Shown: positions 1-5,033 of the stretch, piece after piece
Layout of the letters: the number at the start of each line of letters is the position of its first letter
Position numbering within the stretch: position 1 is the stretch's first letter
Assembly: GCA_011523195.1 (NCBI GenBank)
Contig: WTHH01000356.1
Coordinates: 1,649-8,142, forward strand
Source of the DNA: Verrucomicrobiales bacterium
GTDB lineage: Bacteria > Verrucomicrobiota > Verrucomicrobiia > Limisphaerales > UBA1096
Direction: 5' to 3'
DNA length: 6,494 nucleotides
Position numbers and translations under genes: made by a program
The notes under the pieces: generated by a model
The model's database searches: none
What the model saw: only the letters and a program-made list of their open reading frames with translations
What the model was told of the DNA's origin: nothing

Positions 1-844
1 TGCGAAAGGCCAGTTCGTAGCTGGCGATGCGGCTGGCGATCTCGGGGTCGCCCACTGCGGAGTGCCGCATTCGGTTCAGGTCGTTGATGGCGTCCAGCCC
101 GTAATGCTGCATCTCGCGTGTGATGCCGGGAGGGTTGCCGAGGTTCAGCACCGGGTCGCCCTGGTTGCGAAACAGCACACCCTGATAGTTGGACGGCAGG
201 AAGCCACTCGACCAAAGCGAGGCACCGCCGCTTGAGCCGCGGCCGGCGGTCAGTACCACGTATGAGGGCAGATTCTTTGATTCGCTCCCCAGCCCGTAAG
301 CGAGCCATGAACCCACGCTTGGCCGGCCGAAGAGCGGCGAGCCGGTGTTCATCATGAGCTGCCCAGGGTGGTGGTTGAATTGGTCGGTGTGCATTGAGCG
401 AATCAACGCGATGTCGTCCGACACCGAGCCGATGTGCGGGAGCAGGTCACTGAGTTCCATGCCGCATTGGCCGTGTGGCTTGAATTTGCGCTTGGTTCCC
501 ATCAGCACGGCTGACTCTTTCTTGATGAAGGCGAACCGCACGTTGGCGGTCATCTCCTTGGGCAGCGGCTTGCCGCTCAGTTCGTTCAGCTTGGGCTTGG
601 GATCGAAGAGATCGACGTGGCTCGGCGCGCCGGCCATGAAAATGAAAATACAGCGCTTGGCCTTGGGCGCAAAGTGCGGCCCGATGTTCGCCAGTGGGTT
701 GCCGGTGTTGGCGAGCAGTTTGTCCTGTTGCATGAGTGACGCCAGTGCGGCTGTGCCAATGCCGCTGGCACTAGTCGCGAGAAAATCGCGTCGTGTTAAC
801 TGCGCCCATTCGCGGGCTGCCTCTGGGTCGATCCGTTTGGCCAT
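1..844 (-). CDS. DUF1501 family protein with Tat signal, N-terminal part (cut by window edge)
   Basis: Reading the minus strand from the ATG at 844 gives an open frame of 281 residues with no stop before the window edge. Family members are usually about 450-490 residues, so the C-terminal third lies outside. Residues 17-22 are TRRDFL, a twin-arginine motif, followed by a small/hydrophobic stretch (about 23-38), so Tat export is likely. Residues about 66-83 hold FIFMAGAPSHVDLFDPK and about 155-185 hold an HTDQFNHHPGQ segment with a following GRPSVGSWLAYGLGSES stretch, all typical of DUF1501. The family belongs to the alkaline phosphatase/sulfatase-like fold clan and is abundant in Planctomycetota and Verrucomicrobiota; its biochemical activity is unproven. 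No in-frame ATG, GTG or TTG lies between this start and the upstream stop. No clear Shine-Dalgarno site is seen. It follows the ArsC-like gene after 64 bases and carries two half-sites of the window's repeat. Confidence 0.93.
   Translation of the reverse strand, partial: MAKRIDPEAAREWAQLTRRDFLATSASGIGTAALASLMQQDKLLANTGNPLANIGPHFAPKAKRCIFIFMAGAPSHVDLFDPKPKLNELSGKPLPKEMTANVRFAFIKKESAVLMGTKRKFKPHGQCGMELSDLLPHIGSVSDDIALIRSMHTDQFNHHPGQLMMNTGSPLFGRPSVGSWLAYGLGSESKNLPSYVVLTAGRGSSGGASLWSSGFLPSNYQGVLFRNQGDPVLNLGNPPGITREMQHYGLDAINDLNRMRHSAVGDPEIASRIASYELAFR
317..324. repeat. Half-site GCTTGGCC
   Basis: Eight-base half of the dispersed palindrome in the DUF1501 gene, where the coding strand reads Gly-Arg-Pro-Ser-Val. 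Confidence 0.4.
655..662. repeat. Half-site GCTTGGCC
   Basis: Eight-base half of the dispersed palindrome in the DUF1501 gene, preceded by GC to give GCGCTTGGCC; read Lys-Ala-Lys-Arg. Confidence 0.4.
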
Positions 845-908
845 ATCGAACTGCTGTGCGGGAAAAACTACCTTGGCGTGGCCTTACGCGCAACCCGCGG
901 TTTGGAGG
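845..908 (-). other. Intergenic gap between the ArsC-like and DUF1501 genes
   Basis: Sixty-four bases. I see no stable hairpin with a T-run and no clear promoter. It contains TTTTTCCCGC (858-867, minus strand), which also occurs just before the 2701 sulfatase start. Confidence 0.5.
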
Positions 909-1247
909 TCAGAGAAGATCTTCCACGAGTTCGGGAGGCCGGGCGATCACCGCCTTGCGGCCTTTAACGACAATCGGCCTTTCCAGTAGGATCGGGTTCA
1001 GCGCAATGGCCGTCAGAATATCCTCCGCCGGCGTGTCCGGCGACAGGCCAAGCTCGCTATATTCGTCCTCCTTGACCCGGAGCAGGTCGTGGGCGGGCAC
1101 TTTGAGTTTTTTCAGCAAGCCTTCGAGCTCCGCTTGGCCAAGCGGTTCCTTGAGGTACTCGATGACGTCCGGTTCCTCCCCGTTTTCCTTCAGCAGGCCA
1201 AGCGCTTGGCGGCTCTTGGAGCAGCGTGGATTGTGGTAGATGATCAT
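909..1247 (-). CDS. ArsC-family (YfgD-like) glutaredoxin-dependent reductase
   Basis: A 112-residue protein opening MIIYHNPRCSKSR. The thioredoxin-fold ArsC family carries its active cysteine just after the first strand; here it is Cys9 in the HNPRCSKSR motif. Arg57, Arg90 (in LERPIVV) and Arg103 (in ARPPE) sit where the family's oxyanion-binding arginines are expected. The sequence resembles E. coli YfgD more than the plasmid arsenate reductase, so arsenate reduction is possible but not shown; no ars transporter or ArsR regulator is nearby. I chose the ATG at 1247 over an upstream in-frame start at 1304, because the extra 19 residues are non-conserved and lie over the sulfatase 3' end. The start overlaps the sulfatase stop as ATGA, which suggests translational coupling. 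It stands out for holding the best copy of the dispersed palindrome plus a phase-shifted copy and a half-site. Confidence 0.93.
   Translation of the reverse strand: MIIYHNPRCSKSRQALGLLKENGEEPDVIEYLKEPLGQAELEGLLKKLKVPAHDLLRVKEDEYSELGLSPDTPAEDILTAIALNPILLERPIVVKGRKAVIARPPELVEDLL
1046..1053. repeat. Half-site GGCCAAGC
   Basis: Eight-base half in the ArsC-like gene, read Glu-Leu-Gly-Leu; third element of the repeat in this 339-base gene. Confidence 0.4.
1130..1145. repeat. Dispersed palindrome, longest copy (16 bases, perfect)
   Basis: CCGCTTGGCCAAGCGG is its own reverse complement. It lies inside the ArsC-like gene, where the coding strand reads Pro-Leu-Gly-Gln-Ala (residues 35-39). It is the best copy of the window-wide repeat and serves as its reference. 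Confidence 0.85.
1197..1210. repeat. Phase-shifted palindrome GCCAAGCGCTTGGC
   Basis: A perfect 14-base palindrome made of the same half-sites in the opposite order (GCCAAGC then GCTTGGC), 51 bases from the 16-base copy in the same gene. It encodes the Gln-Ala-Leu-Gly stretch just after the active-site loop of the ArsC-like protein. Confidence 0.75.
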
Positions 1248-2701
1248 TTCTCGGCAGACGACTTTAGGAGGTGTCGGACGCGGTCGTACTCCGGGTTGAC
1301 GCACTTGACACCCCAGCGCTTGAGGACGGCCAAAAGCCCCGGATCGCTCTCAGTTCCCAGTCCCTTGTCACCGTGTTCCTTTATCCAGCCATCGAGCAGG
1401 AGACGGTGTTCCTCCAAAATCTTTTTAAATTTTGGATCCTTGGCCAAGTTGTAGATTTCATGCGGATCGTTGGCCAGATCGTACAACTCCTCCGGCTCTT
1501 TTTTCGGACCGAAGAACACAAGTTGTGCTTCGTTCATCTCGCCGTTGGCCATCATCTCGCGGAAACGTTTGGAGACCGGCCAGGGATCCTTGTAACTCGG
1601 CTGCATGAACGGCCGGTCGGTCAGATAGTTTCGAAGGTACTTGAACCGAGGCGTCACCAGTGCGCGTATGCGTTCAATCGTGTAGTCGCACCGATCGCGT
1701 GCCGCGACAACGAACTCGCGCTCGATGTAGTCCTTGGCGAGAAAGTTGGATCCCTCCATGTGGCCGGGAATCTTTATGCCGGCAGCAGCGAGGCTGGCCG
1801 GCGCTATGTCGATACCACTGATCAGGTCACGGCGAACCTTGCCGCTTGGTATGCCCGGGCCGGCGACCATCAACGGCATCTGAATGCCGCCCTCGTAAAG
1901 GAACTGCTTGTGCCGATGCAGCTTGTAGCCGTGATCGCTGAAGCAAAAGATAAGCGTGTTCTCGTAAAGACCATCGCGCTTGAGCGCCGCGATGATTTGG
2001 CCAACCTGTTCATCGGTTTTGAGCAGGCAATCGTAATGGTGGGCAATCTCTTCGCGCACCTCGGGGATGTCGGGATAATAGGGCGGCACCGGGACGGTGG
2101 CACGATCGATTGTGGCACTGGCGCGCCTGCCCAGTTTGCCGCCGCCAAGCTGCACCTGCCCAAAAAACGGCTGGCTCTTTTTGCGGTCCTTCCAGCAGTC
2201 GCCGGCGATCAGTGATGCCGGTCCCCAGCCTCTTTTTTGGGGAAGGAAATCGTACATCTGTTTCGTGTCGTGCTTGAAATTGTAGTCGTCCTTGCCTCCC
2301 TCGTTAAACGTCCAGTAGCCGGCGGCGCGAAACATCTCAGGCAGCGTTTTCACCCCCTTGGGCAGGCGGATGTCATCAAAGACTGGGCCAAGGTTTTTGC
2401 CGCGGAACACAGCACGACCGCTTCGGTGATTGTGGATGCCAAGGCTCGTTTGCATCGCCCCGGTGATGATCGCCGAGCGCGTTGCCGAGCAGACGCCAGC
2501 TGGAGTGTAAAAACGGTCGAAGCGAATACCGCTTTCCGCGAGTTGGTCGATGTTGGGCGTCTTGATGACCTGATCGCCGTAACAACTAAACCAGCCGCTG
2601 ACGTCCTCGAGGTAAATCCAAAGTATGTTTGGTCGTTCCGCCGCTTGCGCTTGGCCAAGCAGGCTAAAAAGAGTGAAAAGTAAAACGAGTGTTTGTCTCA
2701 T
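1244..2701 (-). CDS. Secreted sulfatase, Cys-type with CxAxR motif (sulfamidase-like subgroup)
   Basis: A 485-residue type I sulfatase, which hydrolyses sulfate esters (or N-sulfate) using a formylglycine made from an active-site cysteine. Residues 1-20 form a Sec signal peptide ending QAQA before AERPN. The sulfatase core follows: NILWIYLEDVSGW with Glu32/Asp33 as likely metal ligands, then VCSATRSAIITG with Cys71 as the formylglycine precursor and Arg75. Lys137 (GGKDDYNF) and FSDHGY (Asp256, His257) with Lys265 (HRHKQFLYEGG) complete the likely active site. The ED pair, the CYGD segment and the DDYNF motif recall heparan N-sulfatase-like bacterial sulfatases, but the substrate cannot be read from sequence. 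Length is normal for the family. It starts 70 bases after the cupin gene without a clear ribosome binding site. Its signal peptide contains an exact 12-base copy of the dispersed palindrome. Confidence 0.96.
   Translation of the reverse strand: MRQTLVLLFTLFSLLGQAQAAERPNILWIYLEDVSGWFSCYGDQVIKTPNIDQLAESGIRFDRFYTPAGVCSATRSAIITGAMQTSLGIHNHRSGRAVFRGKNLGPVFDDIRLPKGVKTLPEMFRAAGYWTFNEGGKDDYNFKHDTKQMYDFLPQKRGWGPASLIAGDCWKDRKKSQPFFGQVQLGGGKLGRRASATIDRATVPVPPYYPDIPEVREEIAHHYDCLLKTDEQVGQIIAALKRDGLYENTLIFCFSDHGYKLHRHKQFLYEGGIQMPLMVAGPGIPSGKVRRDLISGIDIAPASLAAAGIKIPGHMEGSNFLAKDYIEREFVVAARDRCDYTIERIRALVTPRFKYLRNYLTDRPFMQPSYKDPWPVSKRFREMMANGEMNEAQLVFFGPKKEPEELYDLANDPHEIYNLAKDPKFKKILEEHRLLLDGWIKEHGDKGLGTESDPGLLAVLKRWGVKCVNPEYDRVRHLLKSSAEK
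1439..1448. repeat. Dispersed palindrome core CTTGGCCAAG
   Basis: Ten-base core in the 2701 sulfatase, read Asn-Leu-Ala-Lys near the C-terminus. Leu-Ala-Lys is common in proteins, so this copy is weaker evidence. Confidence 0.5.
2649..2660. repeat. Dispersed palindrome, exact 12-base copy
   Basis: GCTTGGCCAAGC lies in the signal-peptide codons of the 2701 sulfatase, read Leu-Gly-Gln-Ala just before the cleavage region. Confidence 0.8.
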
Positions 2702-2771
2702 GAGCGGGAAAAAATGGCACGCAACCCCGCCCCAAACAAGTCCGTGTTTCTTTAGGCTTCAGAGCGGAGGG
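2702..2771 (-). other. Intergenic gap between the cupin and sulfatase genes
   Basis: Seventy bases, the longest gap in the window. The only inverted repeat is AAACA/TGTTT around six unpaired bases, too weak for a terminator. TTTTTCCCGC lies at 2704-2713 on the minus strand. A promoter here cannot be excluded, but none is recognisable. Confidence 0.45.
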
Positions 2772-3101
2772 TTACACCACAGTCAGCGGGCCGTCGAAGT
2801 GGGTAAGGCTGATGACTTCCGTGCGGGCGATGTGTGGGCCGTGGCGCTCGCCCTTGAGCGCGTGGAACAGGGTGCCTTTCGTGTAAACGGTGTCGGATTC
2901 CTCCCACTCGCCCGAGAGCACATAAGCCCATTCGTTGGCCAAGGGGTGAATATGCGCCGGTACTTCAATACCGGCCTCGAATTTTCGGAGCACCACCACG
3001 CCGCCGGATTCATCATCCTTGTGAAGAATTTTCAGTTGTACCCCCTCGTAAGGCCCAAGGATCCAAGGCTTCTCCACCTCCTGAGCGATGTACTGAAACA
3101 T
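2772..3101 (-). CDS. Small single-domain cupin protein (ChrR-type cupin)
   Basis: A 109-residue protein with one cupin barrel. Motif 1 is complete: Gly44, His50, His52, Glu57 and Gly64 fit G(X)5HXH(X)4E(X)6G, so it should bind one divalent metal. The second motif is looser, around TKGTLFHALKGERHGPH (residues 74-90), with His87 the likely fourth ligand. That pattern looks like the ChrR cupin group, which also includes small stand-alone metal enzymes such as acetylacetone-cleaving dioxygenase-like proteins; no sigma-factor partner is seen here, so an anti-sigma role is unlikely. The start codon overlaps the stop of the FAH gene as TAATG, and AGGGA lies six bases upstream, so the two are probably translated together. 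Function may be an isomerase, lyase or dioxygenase step next to the FAH enzyme; this is inference from position only. Confidence 0.9.
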   Translation of the reverse strand: MFQYIAQEVEKPWILGPYEGVQLKILHKDDESGGVVVLRKFEAGIEVPAHIHPLANEWAYVLSGEWEESDTVYTKGTLFHALKGERHGPHIARTEVISLTHFDGPLTVV

Positions 3102-3901
3102 TATTCGTCCCTAACTGGGTTGGTGAGGGCGCCGATGCCCTCGATCTCGATGGTGATTTCGTCGCCGTCCTTAAGTAGCACCGGGGGGGTGCGGGCGAAG
3201 CCGACGCCGTGCGGGGTGCCGGTGAGGATCACCGTCCCGGCGGCCAGTTCCGTGCTGCCGCTGAGAAACTCGATCAATGTAGGCACGTCGAAGATCATGT
3301 CGTCGGTGTTCCAGTCCTGCATCACTTCGCCGTTCATCACGGTCTTGATTCCAAGCGCGTTCGGGTTCGGAATCTCATCGCGCGTCACCAGCGCTGGGCC
3401 AAGCGGGCAGAATGTGTCAAACGTCTTGCCCCGGCACCATTGTCCGCCGCCGCCGTTCTTCTGCCAGTCACGGGCACTGACATCGTTGGCGCAGGTGTAG
3501 CCGAGCACGTAGTCGAGCGCGTCTGCCTTGGAGACATTTTTGCAGTCCCTGCCGATGACGACGGCCAGTTCGCACTCGTAGTCCACCGCCTCGCTCTTGA
3601 GCTTCGTTGGCAGCAGGATGGGGTCGCCGGGGTTTTGCACGGTGCTGGGCATCTTCATGAAAAGCACCGGATTTTCCGGGATGTCCGCGCCGCCTTCCTC
3701 CGCGTGCTTGCGGTAGTTTAGCCCGATGCAAAGCACCGCGGCTGGCTTCACCGGGGCGAGCAGTTTGCAGACGTTCGCGGCCTCGCCGGTGTCGCGGTGT
3801 TCGCTGAAAATGCAGCCTTCGATGCGGGTCACAGACCCGTCTTCGTGTTGGGCACCGAATTGTGCCTTAGCCTCGTCGTTGAGATATCGAACTATTTTCA
3901 T
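3101..3901 (-). CDS. Fumarylacetoacetate hydrolase (FAH) family enzyme
   Basis: A 266-residue FAH-fold protein. After a divergent N-terminal segment (about 1-52) the catalytic domain begins with VLCIGLNYRKHAEE, where His66 and Glu69 fit the usual catalytic pair. Metal ligands are visible as Glu109 and Glu111 (DYECELAVVIG) and Asp140 (NDVSARDWQ). GKTFDTFCPLGP and LTGTPHGVG are further family signatures. The family cleaves or decarboxylates 2,4-dioxo acids, for example acylpyruvates, oxaloacetate, 2,4-diketo-3-deoxy sugar acids or homoprotocatechuate products. It is often labelled 2-hydroxyhepta-2,4-diene-1,7-dioate isomerase or ureidoglycolate lyase in databases, labels I would not trust here. 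It is cytoplasmic. No Shine-Dalgarno site is evident before the ATG. It lies 64 bases after the dehydrogenase and overlaps the cupin by one base. The PLGPA segment is encoded by a one-mismatch copy of the dispersed palindrome. Confidence 0.95.
   Translation of the reverse strand: MKIVRYLNDEAKAQFGAQHEDGSVTRIEGCIFSEHRDTGEAANVCKLLAPVKPAAVLCIGLNYRKHAEEGGADIPENPVLFMKMPSTVQNPGDPILLPTKLKSEAVDYECELAVVIGRDCKNVSKADALDYVLGYTCANDVSARDWQKNGGGGQWCRGKTFDTFCPLGPALVTRDEIPNPNALGIKTVMNGEVMQDWNTDDMIFDVPTLIEFLSGSTELAAGTVILTGTPHGVGFARTPPVLLKDGDEITIEIEGIGALTNPVRDE
3108..3112 (-). promoter_or_regulatory. Probable ribosome binding site for the cupin gene
   Basis: AGGGA on the minus strand sits six bases before the ATG at 3101, within the 3' end of the FAH gene. 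Spacing is right but the match is short. With the TAATG overlap, re-initiation by the same ribosome is equally possible. Confidence 0.45.
3392..3405. repeat. Dispersed palindrome, one-mismatch copy
   Basis: CGCTGGGCCAAGCG differs from the 14-base form at one base (T to G). In the FAH gene it is read Leu-Gly-Pro-Ala. Confidence 0.65.
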
Positions 3902-3931
3902 TTGAATGATGGCGGCGGCAACCTAACGCAG

Positions 3932-3945
3932 CGCTTGGCCAAGCG
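3932..3945. repeat. Dispersed palindrome, exact 14-base intergenic copy
   Basis: CGCTTGGCCAAGCG lies in the 64-base gap between the dehydrogenase and FAH genes, the only copy outside a gene. In RNA it could form a five-pair stem with a GGCC loop. No T-run follows, so a terminator is not supported. Confidence 0.8.
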
Positions 3946-3953
3946 ACAAGGAA

Positions 3954-3963
3954 AAGCCGGCTT
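3954..3963. repeat. Small palindrome AAGCCGGCTT after the dehydrogenase stop
   Basis: A ten-base palindrome starting three bases past the TGA at 3966-3968 on the minus strand and followed there by a short T-run. It is too short for a confident intrinsic terminator and may be chance. Confidence 0.35.
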
Positions 3964-3965
3964 GG

Positions 3966-5030
3966 TCAAGTCAGCCAGTCAGGCTTCAGGCCGAGGCGCT
4001 TGTCCAGTTTTCGCAGCTTGGCCGTGACGTCCGGCGGGAGCTCGATGCCCTTGGCCAGGGCGATCTTGCGCCGTTGCCATTCCATCTCACCCGGGACGAG
4101 TACGCTCTCCACGCCATCGGCTGTTGGTGCAGCGTGAATCTCGTCGATCAATCCATCAACCCGCTCGTGAAACTTGGCCAAGGGCGACATGGCCGACGGA
4201 TTGATCACGATGAATGCGGCCCCGTGGCCGGTCGGCTTGGTTTGATCGTCGAAGATCCAGTTGAGCACCTGCCAACCGATGCTGGCGCCGGTAAGCACGC
4301 CGGCGAGATGTTCGTGCAGCAGTGCGATGCCATAGCCCTTGTGCCCGGTCATCGGTGCGAGTGCGGCGTTAAGTGGGTAGAGCGAACCGTCGGTGGTCGG
4401 CCTGCCGTCGGAGTCGATCACCCAATCTCCGGGGATCGTCTCTCCGCGTTGTGTCGCTGCATAGACCTTCCCTCCAGCCACTGTGCTGGTTGCGATGTCG
4501 AGGAGGATCGGCGGGTGGCTGCCGGCAGGGATTGCGTAGGCCAGCGGGTTGGTGCCCATTATGGCCTGCCTTGAGCCGGGCGCGCACACGCTCGGGATGT
4601 CGTTGGCCATGGCGATGCCGATCATGTTTGCCTCGGCTGCCATCGTGGGGTACACGCCGGCTGCGCCGAAGTGATTGGTGTTGCGCACGCCGACGTATGC
4701 CACGCCAGCTGTATCGGCCAACTCGATCGCTTTTCGCATCGCGAAGTCGCAGCCAATTTGCCCCATGGCGTTGCCGCCATCCACGATCGTCCACGCCGGG
4801 CCTTCGCTGGCAACCTGCGCTTGGCCGAGCGGGTCGGTGCCGCCGGCCTCAAGTCGCTTGAGGTAGCCGCCAAGCAGTTTGTTGCCGTGGGTGAACGTGC
4901 CCCAACTGTCGGCAAGCACCAGTTTGTCGGCGACGATGCAGGCATCGGAGTACGTCATTCCGGTGGTCACCAGTGCCTCCACGCCGTATGCGTGCAGGGC
5001 TTCGACAGGGACGTTAACCGAATCGCTCAC
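3966..5030 (-). CDS. Malate/L-lactate dehydrogenase (Ldh_2) family NAD(P)-dependent oxidoreductase
   Basis: A 354-residue cytoplasmic enzyme of the Ldh_2 family, unrelated to the classical LDH/MDH fold. Relatives oxidise malate, lactate, sulfolactate or ureidoglycolate, or reduce diketogulonate and cyclic imino acids. Family signatures are ADSWGTFTHGN (His48, catalytic candidate), GVRNTNHFGAAG (His120), MGTNPLAYAIPAG, LDIATSTVAGGKV and GHKGYGIALL. Most members have Arg in the DxRGxxSHG motif; here it is Trp43, which I recall from some PVC homologues too. The start is GTG at 5030: it lies three bases after the sulfatase stop and has GAGGA eight bases upstream, so the two genes are almost surely in one operon. 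The substrate is open; the adjoining FAH enzyme favours a 2-hydroxy or 2-keto acid. It carries four copies or half-copies of the dispersed repeat, one encoding PLGQAQ. Confidence 0.95.
   Translation of the reverse strand: MSDSVNVPVEALHAYGVEALVTTGMTYSDACIVADKLVLADSWGTFTHGNKLLGGYLKRLEAGGTDPLGQAQVASEGPAWTIVDGGNAMGQIGCDFAMRKAIELADTAGVAYVGVRNTNHFGAAGVYPTMAAEANMIGIAMANDIPSVCAPGSRQAIMGTNPLAYAIPAGSHPPILLDIATSTVAGGKVYAATQRGETIPGDWVIDSDGRPTTDGSLYPLNAALAPMTGHKGYGIALLHEHLAGVLTGASIGWQVLNWIFDDQTKPTGHGAAFIVINPSAMSPLAKFHERVDGLIDEIHAAPTADGVESVLVPGEMEWQRRKIALAKGIELPPDVTAKLRKLDKRLGLKPDWLT
4016..4023. repeat. Half-site GCTTGGCC
   Basis: Eight-base half near the 3' end of the dehydrogenase gene, read Thr-Ala-Lys-Leu. 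Confidence 0.4.
4173..4182. repeat. Dispersed palindrome core CTTGGCCAAG
   Basis: Ten-base core in the dehydrogenase gene, read Pro-Leu-Ala-Lys. No GC flank. Confidence 0.5.
4818..4831. repeat. Dispersed palindrome, one-mismatch copy
   Basis: CGCTTGGCCGAGCG differs at one base from the 14-base form. In the dehydrogenase gene the coding strand reads Pro-Leu-Gly-Gln-Ala-Gln (residues 67-72). Confidence 0.7.
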
Positions 5031-5033
5031 CGT

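Noticed and set aside
345..989. Plus-strand open frame of 214 codons over the DUF1501 region
   Set aside because: The opposite strand encodes a clear Tat-signal DUF1501 protein with family motifs; this frame is a shadow.
1248..1304. N-terminal extension of the ArsC-like protein from an upstream ATG
   Set aside because: The extra 19 residues are proline/arginine-rich, unlike the family, and would lie wholly over the sulfatase 3' end. The ATGA start fits the family N-terminus.
1271..2215. Long plus-strand open frame of 314 codons
   Set aside because: It is antisense to the sulfatase with intact motifs, and its translation shows no recognisable domain. It is a GC-bias shadow.
2733..2754. Possible terminator with AAACA/TGTTT arms
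   Set aside because: Only five AT-rich pairs around a six-base loop, with no T-run in the transcribed direction.
2625..3500. Plus-strand open frame of 291 codons
   Set aside because: It runs antisense across the sulfatase start, the cupin and part of the FAH gene, and its product has no family features.
3101..5030. Allantoin/ureidoglycolate pathway suggested by an Ldh_2 protein next to an FAH protein
   Set aside because: Ureidoglycolate labels on FAH proteins are often transferred in error, the cupin is too short for the bicupin ureidoglycine aminohydrolase, and no other purine genes are visible.
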